Origin: JASGTU01 sp963821815
Lineage (GTDB): Bacteria; Chloroflexota; Anaerolineae; Caldilineales; Caldilineaceae
Assembly: GCA_963821815.1 (NCBI GenBank)
Contig: CAWGFG010000002.1
Coordinates: 682,001-746,000, forward strand
Direction of reading: 5' to 3'
DNA: 64,000 nucleotides
A program made the translations under genes and the position numbers. Below, in pieces: positions 46,122 to 54,580 of the stretch (its first letter is position 1; every line of letters begins with the position of its first letter). The notes under the pieces are model-generated. The model did not search any database. It was given only the letters and a program-made list of their open reading frames with translations, and was not told where the DNA came from.

Positions 46122-46150
46122 TTGTGCACTATTTCACAACATGGTATATT
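46122..46150 (+). promoter_or_regulatory. predicted promoter with Rex-type operator upstream of hdrC
   Basis: TTGTGCACTATTTCACAA (46122-46139) fits the Rex consensus TTGTGAANNNNTTCACAA at 13 of 14 defined positions. It overlaps a -35-like TTGTGC (46122-46127), spaced 17 bases from TATATT (46145-46150). Rex represses when NADH is scarce and leaves when NADH is high. More inverted repeats lie close by (TCAC-GAATT-GTGA at 46222-46234, TGTGT-N6-ACACA at 46202-46217). The leader to the hdrC ATG is about 300 bases. No other gene is credible in the 499-base gap. A short frame at 46007-46234 crosses the site but has no SD. No rex gene is in the window. Confidence 0.6.
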
Positions 46151-46458
46151 GAGGATGGATTAGAGATGGCTTGGAGTCACGTATTTTGCGCACCCTTATG
46201 GTGTGTTTTCCTACACAAACCTCACGAATTGTGAACTTTCCGTTGTCCGCATTCGTACCGTCTGCAACACATCATAAGCTAGAATTGACGGTTCCGCTTT
46301 CCCCGTCGAAATGTTCAGATCAGGCGCATCACGGCGCGTGATTAAGTTGCGCCAGCACATGGTGTCTGTTGTTGTGCACGGACGGCGACGAGACTATTGC
46401 TAACGGTACATTGAAATTTTCTTTACTGCCTAGTGTTCATATTAGTAAGGAGTGTTCT

Positions 46459-47061
46459 ATGTCCGATATACCCACGACTCGTGGACCGACGTTTATGGAG
46501 GCCGTCATCGACGCCACACCGGGTGATCCGCATCTGGAGCGCTGTATCCAGTGCGGCACTTGTGGGGGCAGTTGCCCTTCCGGCGCCGATATGGATCATA
46601 CACCCAGGGCCATCTTCGCCATGATTGACGCTGGATGGGAAGACGAGGTCCTGCACAGCAACACCCCGTGGTATTGCGTTTCCTGTTACTACTGTACCGT
46701 GCGTTGTCCCCAAGAAATACATATCACTGATCTGATGTATAGCCTGAAACGAATGGCTGTGCAGCGCGGTCTCTATACTGAACTGGATGCCGGCGCCGCA
46801 CCGCAGTGGTCCGAGAACTTCATCACGATGGTGGAGCACTTTGGCCGTGCTTTCGAACTCGGACTGGTCATGCGTCACTATCTGCGCCATCGACCGCTCG
46901 ACGCCATCAAGAAGTCCTTCTTCGGCCTCGAAATGTTCAGCAAGCGCCGGATGGACGTCATGCCGACAAAGATCAAGCGCATGGATCAGCTCACGGCAAT
47001 CCTGGACAAGGCCAAAGAGATTGATAAGGTTACGTATGGTCGACAGGTGGAGGTAGCGTAA
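46459..47061 (+). CDS. hdrC: heterodisulfide reductase subunit C-like protein
   Basis: 200-residue iron-sulfur protein with two [4Fe-4S] motifs, CIQCGTCGGSCP (about residues 28-39) and CVSCYYCTVRCP (about 73-84), as in HdrC. It relays electrons from HdrA to the HdrB active site. The remaining residues are helical. Start: ATG at 46459, with AAGGAG six bases upstream; an upstream frame to 46369 has no SD. The stop TAA shares its last base with the ATG of the next gene. Together with the following genes it would form a cytoplasmic electron-bifurcating complex. Confidence 0.9.
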   Translation: MSDIPTTRGPTFMEAVIDATPGDPHLERCIQCGTCGGSCPSGADMDHTPRAIFAMIDAGWEDEVLHSNTPWYCVSCYYCTVRCPQEIHITDLMYSLKRMAVQRGLYTELDAGAAPQWSENFITMVEHFGRAFELGLVMRHYLRHRPLDAIKKSFFGLEMFSKRRMDVMPTKIKRMDQLTAILDKAKEIDKVTYGRQVEVA

Positions 47062-48020
47062 TGACTTACGGATATTATCCCGGATGTTCACTAGAACGAA
47101 ACGCGCTGGCCTACAATCAGTCAGCAATGGCTGTGGCGGGACCCCTGGGTTTGGAGTTCGATGAACTGGACGATTGGAACTGTTGCGGCGCTACAGAATA
47201 CTTTGCACTGTCAGCGTTGCCCGCCTACTCACTGGTGGCGAGGAATTTAGCCATTGCCGAGAAGCAGGCGAACGGCAACAATCAGCTTGTAGCCCCGTGC
47301 AGCGCCTGTTTTGTGAACCTCAGCAAGACAAACCACTACATGCAAGAATCGCCGGAACTGGCTGACCAGATCAACGAAGCTTTGGGCGCCGGCGGGCTAC
47401 ACTATACGCCGGGCAGCATGCGAGTTCGCCATCTGCTCGACATCTTTGTCAACGACGTCGGATATGAGAAGGTGGCGGAAAAGGTCGTCAAACCGCTGTA
47501 CGGACTGAAGCTAGCGCCATACTACGGCTGCATGGTCACCCGACCGGGTTACGATGCCTTCGACGACCTGGAGCACCCAACCACGTTGGACCATCTGCTG
47601 CGGGCCATCGGTGCGGATGTGGTCGACTATGCGCTGAAGACACAATGCTGCGGCGGCCATATGACGCAGATCAGCGAACCGACGGCGTTTGAGATGATTC
47701 GCCGGTTGCTCAAGAATGCCGCCGACTATGAAGCGGACGCAATCGTCACCCTCTGCCCTATGTGTCAACTGAATTTGGACGCCTATCAGGCGGATGTCAA
47801 CAAGTTCTTCGGTACCAACTACAACATCCCCATCCTCTACTTCACGCAAGTCGTTGGCTTGGCCATGGGCTTCACGCCGAAGGAGATGGGCATCGGTTCC
47901 GAGTTCGTCAGCGCACGCCCGACGCTTGCCAAGATTCAGGCCGATGCGCCTGAACCAGAGAAGAAGAGTCGGCGTCGGGATCGCAATGCGCTCCCAATGC
48001 CCTCATCGGGGAAGGAATAG
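47061..48020 (+). CDS. hdrB: heterodisulfide reductase subunit B-like protein
   Basis: 319-residue catalytic subunit with two CCG domains (C-x(n)-CC-x(n)-C-x-x-C). The first is CSLERNA..., NCCGATEYFAL and CSACFVNL (about residues 9-90). The second is YYGCMVTRP, QCCGGHMTQ and LCPMCQLNL (about 155-245). Both motifs are complete, so it could bind the pair of unusual [4Fe-4S] clusters that cleave a disulfide in HdrB. In bacteria the physiological acceptor is often unknown. The C-terminal tail (RRRDRNALPMPSSGKE) is basic and likely disordered. It follows hdrC directly. Confidence 0.92.
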   Translation: MTYGYYPGCSLERNALAYNQSAMAVAGPLGLEFDELDDWNCCGATEYFALSALPAYSLVARNLAIAEKQANGNNQLVAPCSACFVNLSKTNHYMQESPELADQINEALGAGGLHYTPGSMRVRHLLDIFVNDVGYEKVAEKVVKPLYGLKLAPYYGCMVTRPGYDAFDDLEHPTTLDHLLRAIGADVVDYALKTQCCGGHMTQISEPTAFEMIRRLLKNAADYEADAIVTLCPMCQLNLDAYQADVNKFFGTNYNIPILYFTQVVGLAMGFTPKEMGIGSEFVSARPTLAKIQADAPEPEKKSRRRDRNALPMPSSGKE

Positions 48021-48023
48021 GCA

Positions 48024-50100
48024 ATGAGCAAATCAAAGAACGGCGCAAACGGAAAACCCCGCATTGGCGTCTATGTCTGTCATTGCGGAACCAATATATC
48101 GGCGACGGTGGACTGTGAAGACGTTGCGCAATGGGCGGCTGACCAGTTAAAGCTGGAAGGCGTGGTCGTGGCACGCGACTACAAGTTCATGTGCTCGAGC
48201 CTAGGCCAGGAACTCATCGCCGACGACATCAAAGAGCAGAAGCTGGATCGAGTTGTTGTGGCGGCATGCTCCCCGCATTTGCACGAGCAGACGTTCCGCA
48301 ACGCCTGTAAGCAGGCCGGCCTCAACCAGTATCTGTGTGAGCTGGTCTCCATCCGCGAGCAGGTTTCATGGGTGCTGAAGGATAAGGTGGAAGGCACGCA
48401 ACAAGGCGAAGGCGGTCATCGCCGGCGGTGTGGAGCGTGTGAAGTTTCACGAGCCGCTCGAACCGCTGATCGTGCCCATCCATCCGGCGACACTAGTGGT
48501 CGGCGGCGGCATCGCCGGCATCCAGGCGACCCTGGAACTGGCTGATGCTGGGCACAAGGTCTACCTGGTAGAGCGCGAGCCGTCCATCGGCGGCCATATG
48601 GCCCAGTTCGACAAGACCTTCCCGACCTTGGACTGTTCCGCCTGTATCCTGACGCCGAAGATGGTGTCGGTGGGCGACCATCCCAACGTGGAACTGCTCA
48701 CCTGGAGCGAAGTGGAGAAGGTCGACGGTTTCGTCGGCAACTTCACGGCTACCATTCGCAAACGGGCGCGCTTCGTGAACACGGACACGTGCACCGGCTG
48801 CGGCATCTGCGAAGAGAAATGTCCGGCCAAGGTCATCGACCTGGACTTCGAGGCAGGTACTGGTTATCGAAAAGCGGTATATCGTCCCTTCCCGCAGGCA
48901 GTGCCCAAGTACCCGGTCATGGATGTAGATAACTGCAACTGGTTTCAAAAGGGTACCTGTCGTGCGTGTGAGAAGTTCTGTCCCACAGAACCCAAGTCGA
49001 TCAACTTCGACCAAGAAGATGAAATGATGGAAGTGCAGGTCGGCAACATAATCTTGGCGACCGGCTACAAGCTCTTCGACGCACGCCGCATTCCGCAGTA
49101 CGGCTACGGTCGACTGGCCAATGTCTTCTCCAGCTTGGAATTCGAACGCCTCTGCAACGCAGCCGGCCCCACAAACGGCAAGGTTGTTCTGCGAGACGGC
49201 GTTACCGAACCGAAGTCGGTCGGAATCGTCCACTGCGTCGGCAGCCGAGATAAGAACTATAACCCATACTGTTCGTCCATCTGCTGCATGCAGAGCCTGA
49301 AGTTCGCGCATCTGGCCAAGGAACGAACCGGTGCGGAGATCTACAACTTCTACATTGATATCCGAACGCCTTTCAAGGACTACGATGAGTTCTATCAGAA
49401 GGTCATGGAGGAAGGCGTACACTTCATCCGCGGCAAGGTGGCGGAGATTACTGATGCAGCTCGCATGGAAGGCGAGGAAGACAAGATCATCGTGCAGGTG
49501 GAGGACACGCTGCTGGGTAAGCAGCGCCGCATTCCGCTGGACATGGTGATATTGTCGAACGGTTTGGAACCGCAGGTCGACGCCAAGGAAGTTGCGCATA
49601 CGTTCGGCATCTCCTGCAGTATGAACGGCTGGTTCACCGAGAAGCATCCGAAGCTGGACCCCGTGGCGACCATGACCGAAGGCATATTCATTGCCGGATG
49701 TGTTCAGGGACCGAAGGACATTCCGGCTTCTGTAGCACAGGGCGCCGCGGCTGCGGCTCGTGTACTCTCGCGCATCAGCCAGGGCCAACTGGCTTTGGAA
49801 CCGGTGCGAGCCAGCGTTATCGAGGAGAAATGCTCCGGCTGTCGAATCTGCAATGACCTATGCCCATTCTTCGCCATCACATTCAACGAGGAAAAGGGTG
49901 TGACAGAGATTAACGCAGCGCTCTGTCAGGGCTGCGGCACATGTGTGGCTGCGTGTCCGTCCGAGGCTATTACCGGTACAGGCTTTAGCAACGAGCAGGT
50001 ACTTGCTCAGTTGGAAGGCCTGTTGATGGTCGGCATGGACGGTGAAATGCGCACGAATGTCTGGGCCAATGAATTCGTGCCTCAACCTGAGCTAGCGTGA
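48024..50100 (+). CDS. hdrA: heterodisulfide reductase subunit A-like flavoprotein, frameshifted
   Basis: Electron-bifurcating flavin subunit, about 691 residues after dropping one A near 48391-48394. The first frame holds the N-terminal domain IGVYVCHCGTNISATVDC and RVVVAACSPHLHEQTF. The second has the FAD motif VVGGGIAGIQATLEL, the GGHMAQFDKTFPTLDCSAC segment and [4Fe-4S] motifs CTGCGICEEKCP and CRACEKFCP. VILSNGLEP and IFIAGCVQGPKDIP follow, and two C-terminal ferredoxin motifs end it: CSGCRICNDLCP and CQGCGTCVAACP. FAD is where electrons from H2 would be split between ferredoxin and the HdrBC side. The frame fault lies at gtggaaggc and looks like a sequence error, since both halves are conserved. 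Confidence 0.92.
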
Positions 50101-50113
50101 GGGGAGAAAACCA

Positions 50114-50620
50114 ATGAGTGATTCAACATTCGAACCTCTGATCATCGGCTTCACCTGTAACTGGTGCAGCTATCGTGCAGCCGACATGGCGGGCATCTCG
50201 CGCATCAAGTATCCGGCGAATATCCGGTTGATCCGCCTGATGTGCTCCGGTCGGTTGGACCCGGAATTCGTCTTGAAGGCACTAGCTGGCGGCGCCGACG
50301 GCGTCATGATCACCGGCTGCCATCCCGGCGAATGTCACTACCTGGAGCAGAACTTCAAGGCGTTCCGACGCTATAAGATGCTGCAGAGAACTATCGAACA
50401 GTTTGGCATTGAACCGCAACGCGTCAAACTCGTGTGGGCGAGCGCTGCAGAAGGTGTACGCTTCGCCGAAGAGACAGCAAAATTCGTCGCTACGATCCGG
50501 GAACTGGGGCCACTGAACTGGTCAAGCGTCCTCACGATCGACGGCGACCATGCGCTGGAATACGAAACGGTCGAGGTTGACAGCGTTGACGTGGTTGAGG
50601 CAGAGGAGGTGGCAGCGTGA
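50114..50620 (+). CDS. mvhD: hydrogenase/HdrA-linking iron-sulfur subunit D
   Basis: 168-residue [2Fe-2S] protein linking the MvhAG hydrogenase to HdrA. Cysteine-rich segments are IIGFTCNWCSYRAADMAG (residues 10-27), MCSGRLDPEFVLKAL and MITGCHPGECHYLEQN, which is the family signature. The remainder has the GPLNWSSVL segment and an acidic tail. It is 13 bp downstream of hdrA and its stop overlaps the mvhG-like start by four bases, so the operon order D-G-A resembles that of methanogen mvh and bacterial hdr-mvh loci. Confidence 0.93.
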   Translation: MSDSTFEPLIIGFTCNWCSYRAADMAGISRIKYPANIRLIRLMCSGRLDPEFVLKALAGGADGVMITGCHPGECHYLEQNFKAFRRYKMLQRTIEQFGIEPQRVKLVWASAAEGVRFAEETAKFVATIRELGPLNWSSVLTIDGDHALEYETVEVDSVDVVEAEEVAA

Positions 50621-51663
50621 GTGAGAATGGCAAACCCAAGTTTGGCATGTATTGGGCTTCATCCTGCGGCGGTTGCGAAATTGCCGTGTTGAATATCGGC
50701 GAGCATCTGCTGGATGTCGACGCAATATTCGATGTTGTCTTCTGGCCTGTCGCCGCCGACTTCAAGTACGACGATGTCCGCAGCTACCCAGACGGATACA
50801 TTGACCTCTGCCTCTTCAATGGCGCCATCCGCAATTCCGAAAACGAGGAGATGGCCAAGCTGCTGCGCAAGAAGTCGAAGGTGCTGGTCGCGTTCGGCTC
50901 ATGCGCCTACGAAGGATGTATCCCGGCCTTGTCCAACTTCACCACCAAGCAAGCGACCTTAGCTGCCGCGTATCTGAACAATCCGTCTATCGACAACCCC
51001 GACGGTGTTCTGCCGCAACCGGTCACGATGATGCCGGAAGGTGAAATTGAGATTCCAGTGTTGTACAACACGGTTAAGTCGCTGGATCAGGTTGTGGATG
51101 TAGACTACTACGTTCCCGGCTGCCCGCCAGAACCGCATCAGATCTGGGCTGTGTTGGAGGTTGTGGTTGCGGCGTTGACCGCAGGCGGCGAACTGCCGGC
51201 CAAAGGTTCGGTCATCGGCGCAGAGGCGACGGCAGTATGCGACGATTGCCCGCTGGAAAAGAACATTAAGAAGATCACGCAGTTCTATCGTCCGCAGGAC
51301 ATCAATCCTGAGCCGGGCATTTGCCTGCTAGAGCAAGGGCTCATCTGTATGGGACCGGCAACCCGCGGCGGTTGCGGTGCGCTCTGCCCGCAGGTTGGGA
51401 TGGGTTGCCGCGGCTGCTACGGACCGCTGGAAGGCGTCGAGGATCAAGGCGCGCGCATGCTCACGGCGGTAGCCTCTGTGCTCGAAATAGGCAAGACCGG
51501 CGATACGGATGCGCAACTGGAAGTGATGTTGGACAAGGCGTTGGATGGGCTGGTCGATCCGGCTGGCACGTTCTACCGATTCAGCATGGCTCACTCGATT
51601 CTGCATCGGACTCGCATGTTGAATGGCGCCACAAACGGTGGCGATGAAGGAGGTGTTTTATGA
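50617..51663 (+). CDS. mvhG: NiFe-hydrogenase small subunit, MvhG type
   Basis: 348-residue small subunit of a group 3c-type NiFe-hydrogenase. Proximal-cluster cysteines appear in YWASSCGGCEIAVLNIGEHL (residues 8-27), GSCAYEGCIPALSN (about 95-108) and YYVPGCPPEPHQIW (about 165-178). The C-terminal region holds the medial and distal cluster motifs: VCDDCPLEK, then CLLEQGLICMGPATRGG, CGALCPQVGMGCRGCYGP. It passes electrons from the NiFe centre to MvhD. No twin-arginine signal is present, so the enzyme is cytoplasmic. It overlaps mvhD and mvhA by four bases each. Confidence 0.93.
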   Translation: MSENGKPKFGMYWASSCGGCEIAVLNIGEHLLDVDAIFDVVFWPVAADFKYDDVRSYPDGYIDLCLFNGAIRNSENEEMAKLLRKKSKVLVAFGSCAYEGCIPALSNFTTKQATLAAAYLNNPSIDNPDGVLPQPVTMMPEGEIEIPVLYNTVKSLDQVVDVDYYVPGCPPEPHQIWAVLEVVVAALTAGGELPAKGSVIGAEATAVCDDCPLEKNIKKITQFYRPQDINPEPGICLLEQGLICMGPATRGGCGALCPQVGMGCRGCYGPLEGVEDQGARMLTAVASVLEIGKTGDTDAQLEVMLDKALDGLVDPAGTFYRFSMAHSILHRTRMLNGATNGGDEGGVL

Positions 51664-53144
51664 AACGCGTCAGTATTGACCCCATCACTCGGCTCGAAGG
51701 TCACGGAAAGATCGATATCTTCCTGAATGAGGCCGGTGATGTGGAAAATGCCTACTTCATCATTCCCGAGCTGCGCGGTTTCGAGCAGTTCTGCGTAGGG
51801 CGAGCCGTGGAAGAGATGCCTCGTATCACGAATCGCATCTGCGGCGTCTGTCCTGAAGCGCACCACATGGCTGCGACAAAGGCGCTGGATGCCCTCTACC
51901 ATGTAGAACCGTCATCAGCCGCCAAGAAGGTGCGTGAGATGTTCTACATGGCCTTCTTCTGCACGGACCATACCACGCACTTTTATGCGCTGGGCGGACC
52001 GGACTTCGTCATGGGGCCGAATTCTGACCCTGCCGAACGCAATATCCTGGGCGTGATCCACAAGGTCGGCGTGGACGTGGGCAAGCAGGTCATCAACTGC
52101 CGCATCCGCAATCACGAGGTCATCAAGATGCTCGGCGGTCGCGGCGTGCATCCCGTAGCGGGGCTTCCCGGCGGCTGGAGCCAGCATGTGACCGAGGAGA
52201 TGCGCGAGACCATTGAGCGCACCGCCAAGGAAAACGTGGAGTTCGCTCTCTTCAGTCTGAAGCTATTCGATGATGTCGTACTGGGAAACGAGGACTACGT
52301 CAACCTGATTACGGGCGGGGCCTTCACCGAAGAAACCTACTATATGGGTACGGTGGACGAGAACAACAGCCCCAACTTCTACGACGGTATGATACGTGTT
52401 GTGGATCCGGACGGCGAAGAATTCGTCAAGTACGCACCGAAAGACTACGCGCAGCACATCGCTGAGCATGTGGAGTCCTGGACCTACTTGAAGTATCCGT
52501 ATCTCAAGGCCATTGGCTGGAAGGGCTTCCAAGGCGGCAAGGACAGCGGTCTCTACTGCGCAACGCCGCTATCGCGCCTGAACGCGGCGGACCGCATGGC
52601 GACTCCGCAGGCGCAGGAAGCGTTCGAAAAGATGTTTGAAACGCTGAGCAGCAAGGGCGCCAACGGTCGATACAAGCCAATTCACCATCGGCTGGCCTGT
52701 CACTGGGCTCGCCTGGTGGAACTGCTCTACTCGGCTGAACGCATGCTAGAACTGTCGCAGGATCCTGAGATCACAGACCCGAACATCCGTCAGGTGGTTA
52801 ACACAACACCGGACGAGGGCGTCGGCAGCGTGGAAGCGCCGCGCGGCACCTTGACCCACCACTATGTCACCGATGAAAAGGGCGTCCTGACCAAGGTCAA
52901 CCTCATCGTAGGCACGACCAACAACTATGGACCCATGTCCATGTCCGTGAAGAACACGGCACAGTCGCTCATCAAGGGCGGTGTAGTAAACGAAGGGCTG
53001 CTAAACCAAGTGGAGATGGCGTTTCGCTCGTACGACCCGTGCATGTCCTGCGCGACTCACAACCTACCCGGGCAGATGCCGTTGGAAATCGTTATTCGCG
53101 ACGCAGACGGCAACGAACAAGAGCGCCTGAGCCAGAATGTCTGA
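51660..53144 (+). CDS. mvhA: NiFe-hydrogenase large subunit, MvhA type
   Basis: 494-residue large subunit. The L1 nickel-ligand motif is NRICGVCPEAHHMAATKALD (about residues 56-75) and L2 is DPCMSCATH near the C-terminus. About 22 residues follow the L2 His (NLPGQMPLEIVIRD...). In NiFe-hydrogenases such a tail is cut off by a dedicated protease after nickel insertion. The protease gene lies next, overlapping by eight bases. The GRGVHPVAGLPGGWSQH segment fits group 3 enzymes. No hyp genes for Ni-CN-CO cofactor synthesis are in this window, so they must lie elsewhere. Confidence 0.94.
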   Translation: MKRVSIDPITRLEGHGKIDIFLNEAGDVENAYFIIPELRGFEQFCVGRAVEEMPRITNRICGVCPEAHHMAATKALDALYHVEPSSAAKKVREMFYMAFFCTDHTTHFYALGGPDFVMGPNSDPAERNILGVIHKVGVDVGKQVINCRIRNHEVIKMLGGRGVHPVAGLPGGWSQHVTEEMRETIERTAKENVEFALFSLKLFDDVVLGNEDYVNLITGGAFTEETYYMGTVDENNSPNFYDGMIRVVDPDGEEFVKYAPKDYAQHIAEHVESWTYLKYPYLKAIGWKGFQGGKDSGLYCATPLSRLNAADRMATPQAQEAFEKMFETLSSKGANGRYKPIHHRLACHWARLVELLYSAERMLELSQDPEITDPNIRQVVNTTPDEGVGSVEAPRGTLTHHYVTDEKGVLTKVNLIVGTTNNYGPMSMSVKNTAQSLIKGGVVNEGLLNQVEMAFRSYDPCMSCATHNLPGQMPLEIVIRDADGNEQERLSQNV

Positions 53145-53685
53145 CCTGAGCTTGCAACCATTGGGGGCGACCGAACGGATCGCCCCTGATCTCAGCCGCC
53201 GCCACAAAACGCTGGTCCTGGGATTGGGCAATCCCATTCTGGGCGACGACGGCGTCGGCGTGCGCGTGGCTGAAAAGGTGCAGGCTGTTCTGCCGTCGGA
53301 TGCACCGGTGGATATCAGCGAAGCGTGTGTCGGCGGCATCTCACTGATGGAGCGGATGGTCGGGTATGAGAATGTCATCCTCGTCGATGCGCTCAAGCTG
53401 AATGAGATCACACCTGGCGTCGTGCGCAAGCTGCAGCTGGAGGAATTGCGGGACATCAGCATCACACAGCACTCCGCTTCCACCCACGATACGAATCTCG
53501 TCACTGCGTATGATGCCGGAAAGCGCATGTCGCTACCGTTGCCTAATGATGTAACCGTCATCGGCATTGAGGCGGATGTCACGCTGGATTTTGGTGAGCA
53601 GCTTTCACCGGTGGTCGAGCAGGCGGTGCCACGTGCGGTTGAAGCCGTCATGGCCGAACTGCGGCGTATCGGCATACTGAACTAG
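53137..53685 (+). CDS. hydrogenase maturation protease (HycI/FrhD type)
   Basis: 182-residue endopeptidase that trims the C-terminal tail of the NiFe large subunit. The family signature LVLGLGNPILGDDGVGVRVA (about residues 27-46) contains the first metal-binding Asp, followed by CVGGISLMERMVGYENVILV, with the second acidic metal ligand (ILVDAL), and THDTNLVTAYDAGK with the His. It overlaps mvhA by eight bases. The tail of MvhA is the obvious substrate. The N-terminus is about 20 residues longer than typical. Confidence 0.92.
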   Translation: MSDLSLQPLGATERIAPDLSRRHKTLVLGLGNPILGDDGVGVRVAEKVQAVLPSDAPVDISEACVGGISLMERMVGYENVILVDALKLNEITPGVVRKLQLEELRDISITQHSASTHDTNLVTAYDAGKRMSLPLPNDVTVIGIEADVTLDFGEQLSPVVEQAVPRAVEAVMAELRRIGILN

Positions 53686-53747
53686 CGTTACGCGTTCACT
53701 CCATTCTAGACCCATTGCAGGAAGAATAAGGGAGCTGAAATAGACTT

Positions 53748-54242
53748 ATGATTTCTTCTGAACTGCTTCGAAGATATCCTTTCTTCGCCGGGCTATCGCA
53801 CGATCAGCTGACGGCGCTGGCCATGACGGCGGACGAGTATGAGTTTGCGGCTGGTCATCGTTTCTTCAGCGAAGGAGACGAACTGGATTACTTCTATTTG
53901 GTAACCGAAGGTGATGTCGGCATTGTCTTTGAAGTGCCGGACAGTGAGGTCAAACAGACGGTGGCCGCGCAATTGACCGGCGAAATCAAGACCAAGGATT
54001 TGATCATCAGCCGTGTCAGACCGGGCGAACCCTTCGGCTGGACTGCAATTGCGCGAGAGGGTGGCGCCACAGCTGGCGCCGTTGCCCTGGTGGACAGCAA
54101 GGTTGTGTTGTTCGATATGGACAAGCTGCTCGAGAAAATCGAGGAGGATCCCACTTTGGGCTGTACGATGCTGCAGCACATCCTGCGATCGGTTCGTCAG
54201 CGTCTGCACGATTTGCGCATGGAGACCATGGTGAACCGCTAG
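53748..54242 (+). CDS. cyclic-nucleotide-binding-domain protein
   Basis: 164-residue protein made of one cNMP-binding (Crp/Fnr-type sensor) domain without a DNA-binding helix-turn-helix. It starts LRRYPFFAGLSHDQLTALAM. YEFAAGHRFFSEGDELDYFY and LVTEGDVGIVFEV follow, and the phosphate cassette region reads RPGEPFGWTAIAREGG. The Arg-Ala-Ala core of the cassette is degenerate, so cAMP binding is doubtful. It ends in a helical segment (MLQHILRSVRQRLHDLRME). It follows the hydrogenase protease by 62 bp and ends before a terminator. It could modulate the complex allosterically; that is inference. Confidence 0.82.
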   Translation: MISSELLRRYPFFAGLSHDQLTALAMTADEYEFAAGHRFFSEGDELDYFYLVTEGDVGIVFEVPDSEVKQTVAAQLTGEIKTKDLIISRVRPGEPFGWTAIAREGGATAGAVALVDSKVVLFDMDKLLEKIEEDPTLGCTMLQHILRSVRQRLHDLRMETMVNR

Positions 54243-54293
54243 GCCATCTAGTGAACACAACTTAGTGGTATCCAAAGACTGACTTGAACTTGG

Positions 54294-54324
54294 ACCCCGT
54301 ACCAAAAATGCGGGGTTTAATTTT
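54294..54324 (+). terminator. intrinsic terminator after the hdr-mvh operon
   Basis: The eight-bp stem accccgta with tgcggggt (one G-T wobble) and loop ccaaaaa is followed by TTAATTTT. It lies about 50 bases after the cyclic-nucleotide-domain gene and is oriented to end the hdr-mvh transcript. With the Rex-type promoter at 46122 it defines one unit of about 8.2 kb. Confidence 0.8.
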
Positions 54325-54364
54325 GCGCAGCTGAGGTAATGGCGATCGACGTCCATTCTTGGCA

Positions 54365-54394
54365 TAGACCTGCTCTGTACCTCGATGGTATAAT
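54365..54394 (+). promoter_or_regulatory. sigma-70-type promoter of the DUF1269-like gene
   Basis: A perfect TATAAT (54389-54394) lies 18 bases after TAGACC (54365-54370), four of six -35 matches. Transcription from here would read through the nested inverted repeat at 54464-54505 into the gene at 54581. The upstream terminator separates it from the hydrogenase operon. Confidence 0.55.
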
Positions 54395-54463
54395 CCGTTG
54401 AGATTCGGTATCATGGCCTATGGCGTGCGATGGGCAGTTTCATGCTACTGTCTCGAAAATGTA

Positions 54464-54505
54464 GCTCCCATTCGCGAATGTAATTTACATTCATCCTGCG
54501 GGAGC
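54464..54505. repeat. nested inverted repeat with a 17-bp palindrome in the leader
   Basis: GAATGTAA and TTACATTC are perfect complements around a single T (54476-54492). Outside, GCTCCC (54464-54469) pairs with GGGAGC (54500-54505). The inner part has the form of a dimeric repressor site. The whole could also fold as an mRNA hairpin about 75 bases before the ATG at 54581. No T-run follows, so it is unlikely to be a terminator. Confidence 0.65.
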
Positions 54506-54580
54506 ATAATCAACGGCTCCAGATGTGCCGTTTCGCTGCATGGGGCGAATCATCGGAGTCAGATATAGGAGCGAAATAAT

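Noticed and set aside
46007..46234. 75-codon plus-strand frame upstream of hdrC
   Set aside because: It has no SD or recognisable protein and runs through the Rex-type operator and promoter; treated as chance.
46202..46234. Additional inverted repeats read as further Rex sites
   Set aside because: They have the half-site flavour (TTGTGA) but wrong spacing and symmetry for Rex; listed only as nearby repeats.
1569..50100. Programmed +1 frameshifting as an explanation for the split genes
   Set aside because: The join sites share no slippery codon, stop codon or SD-like stimulator, and unrelated gene families are hit; sequence error is simpler.
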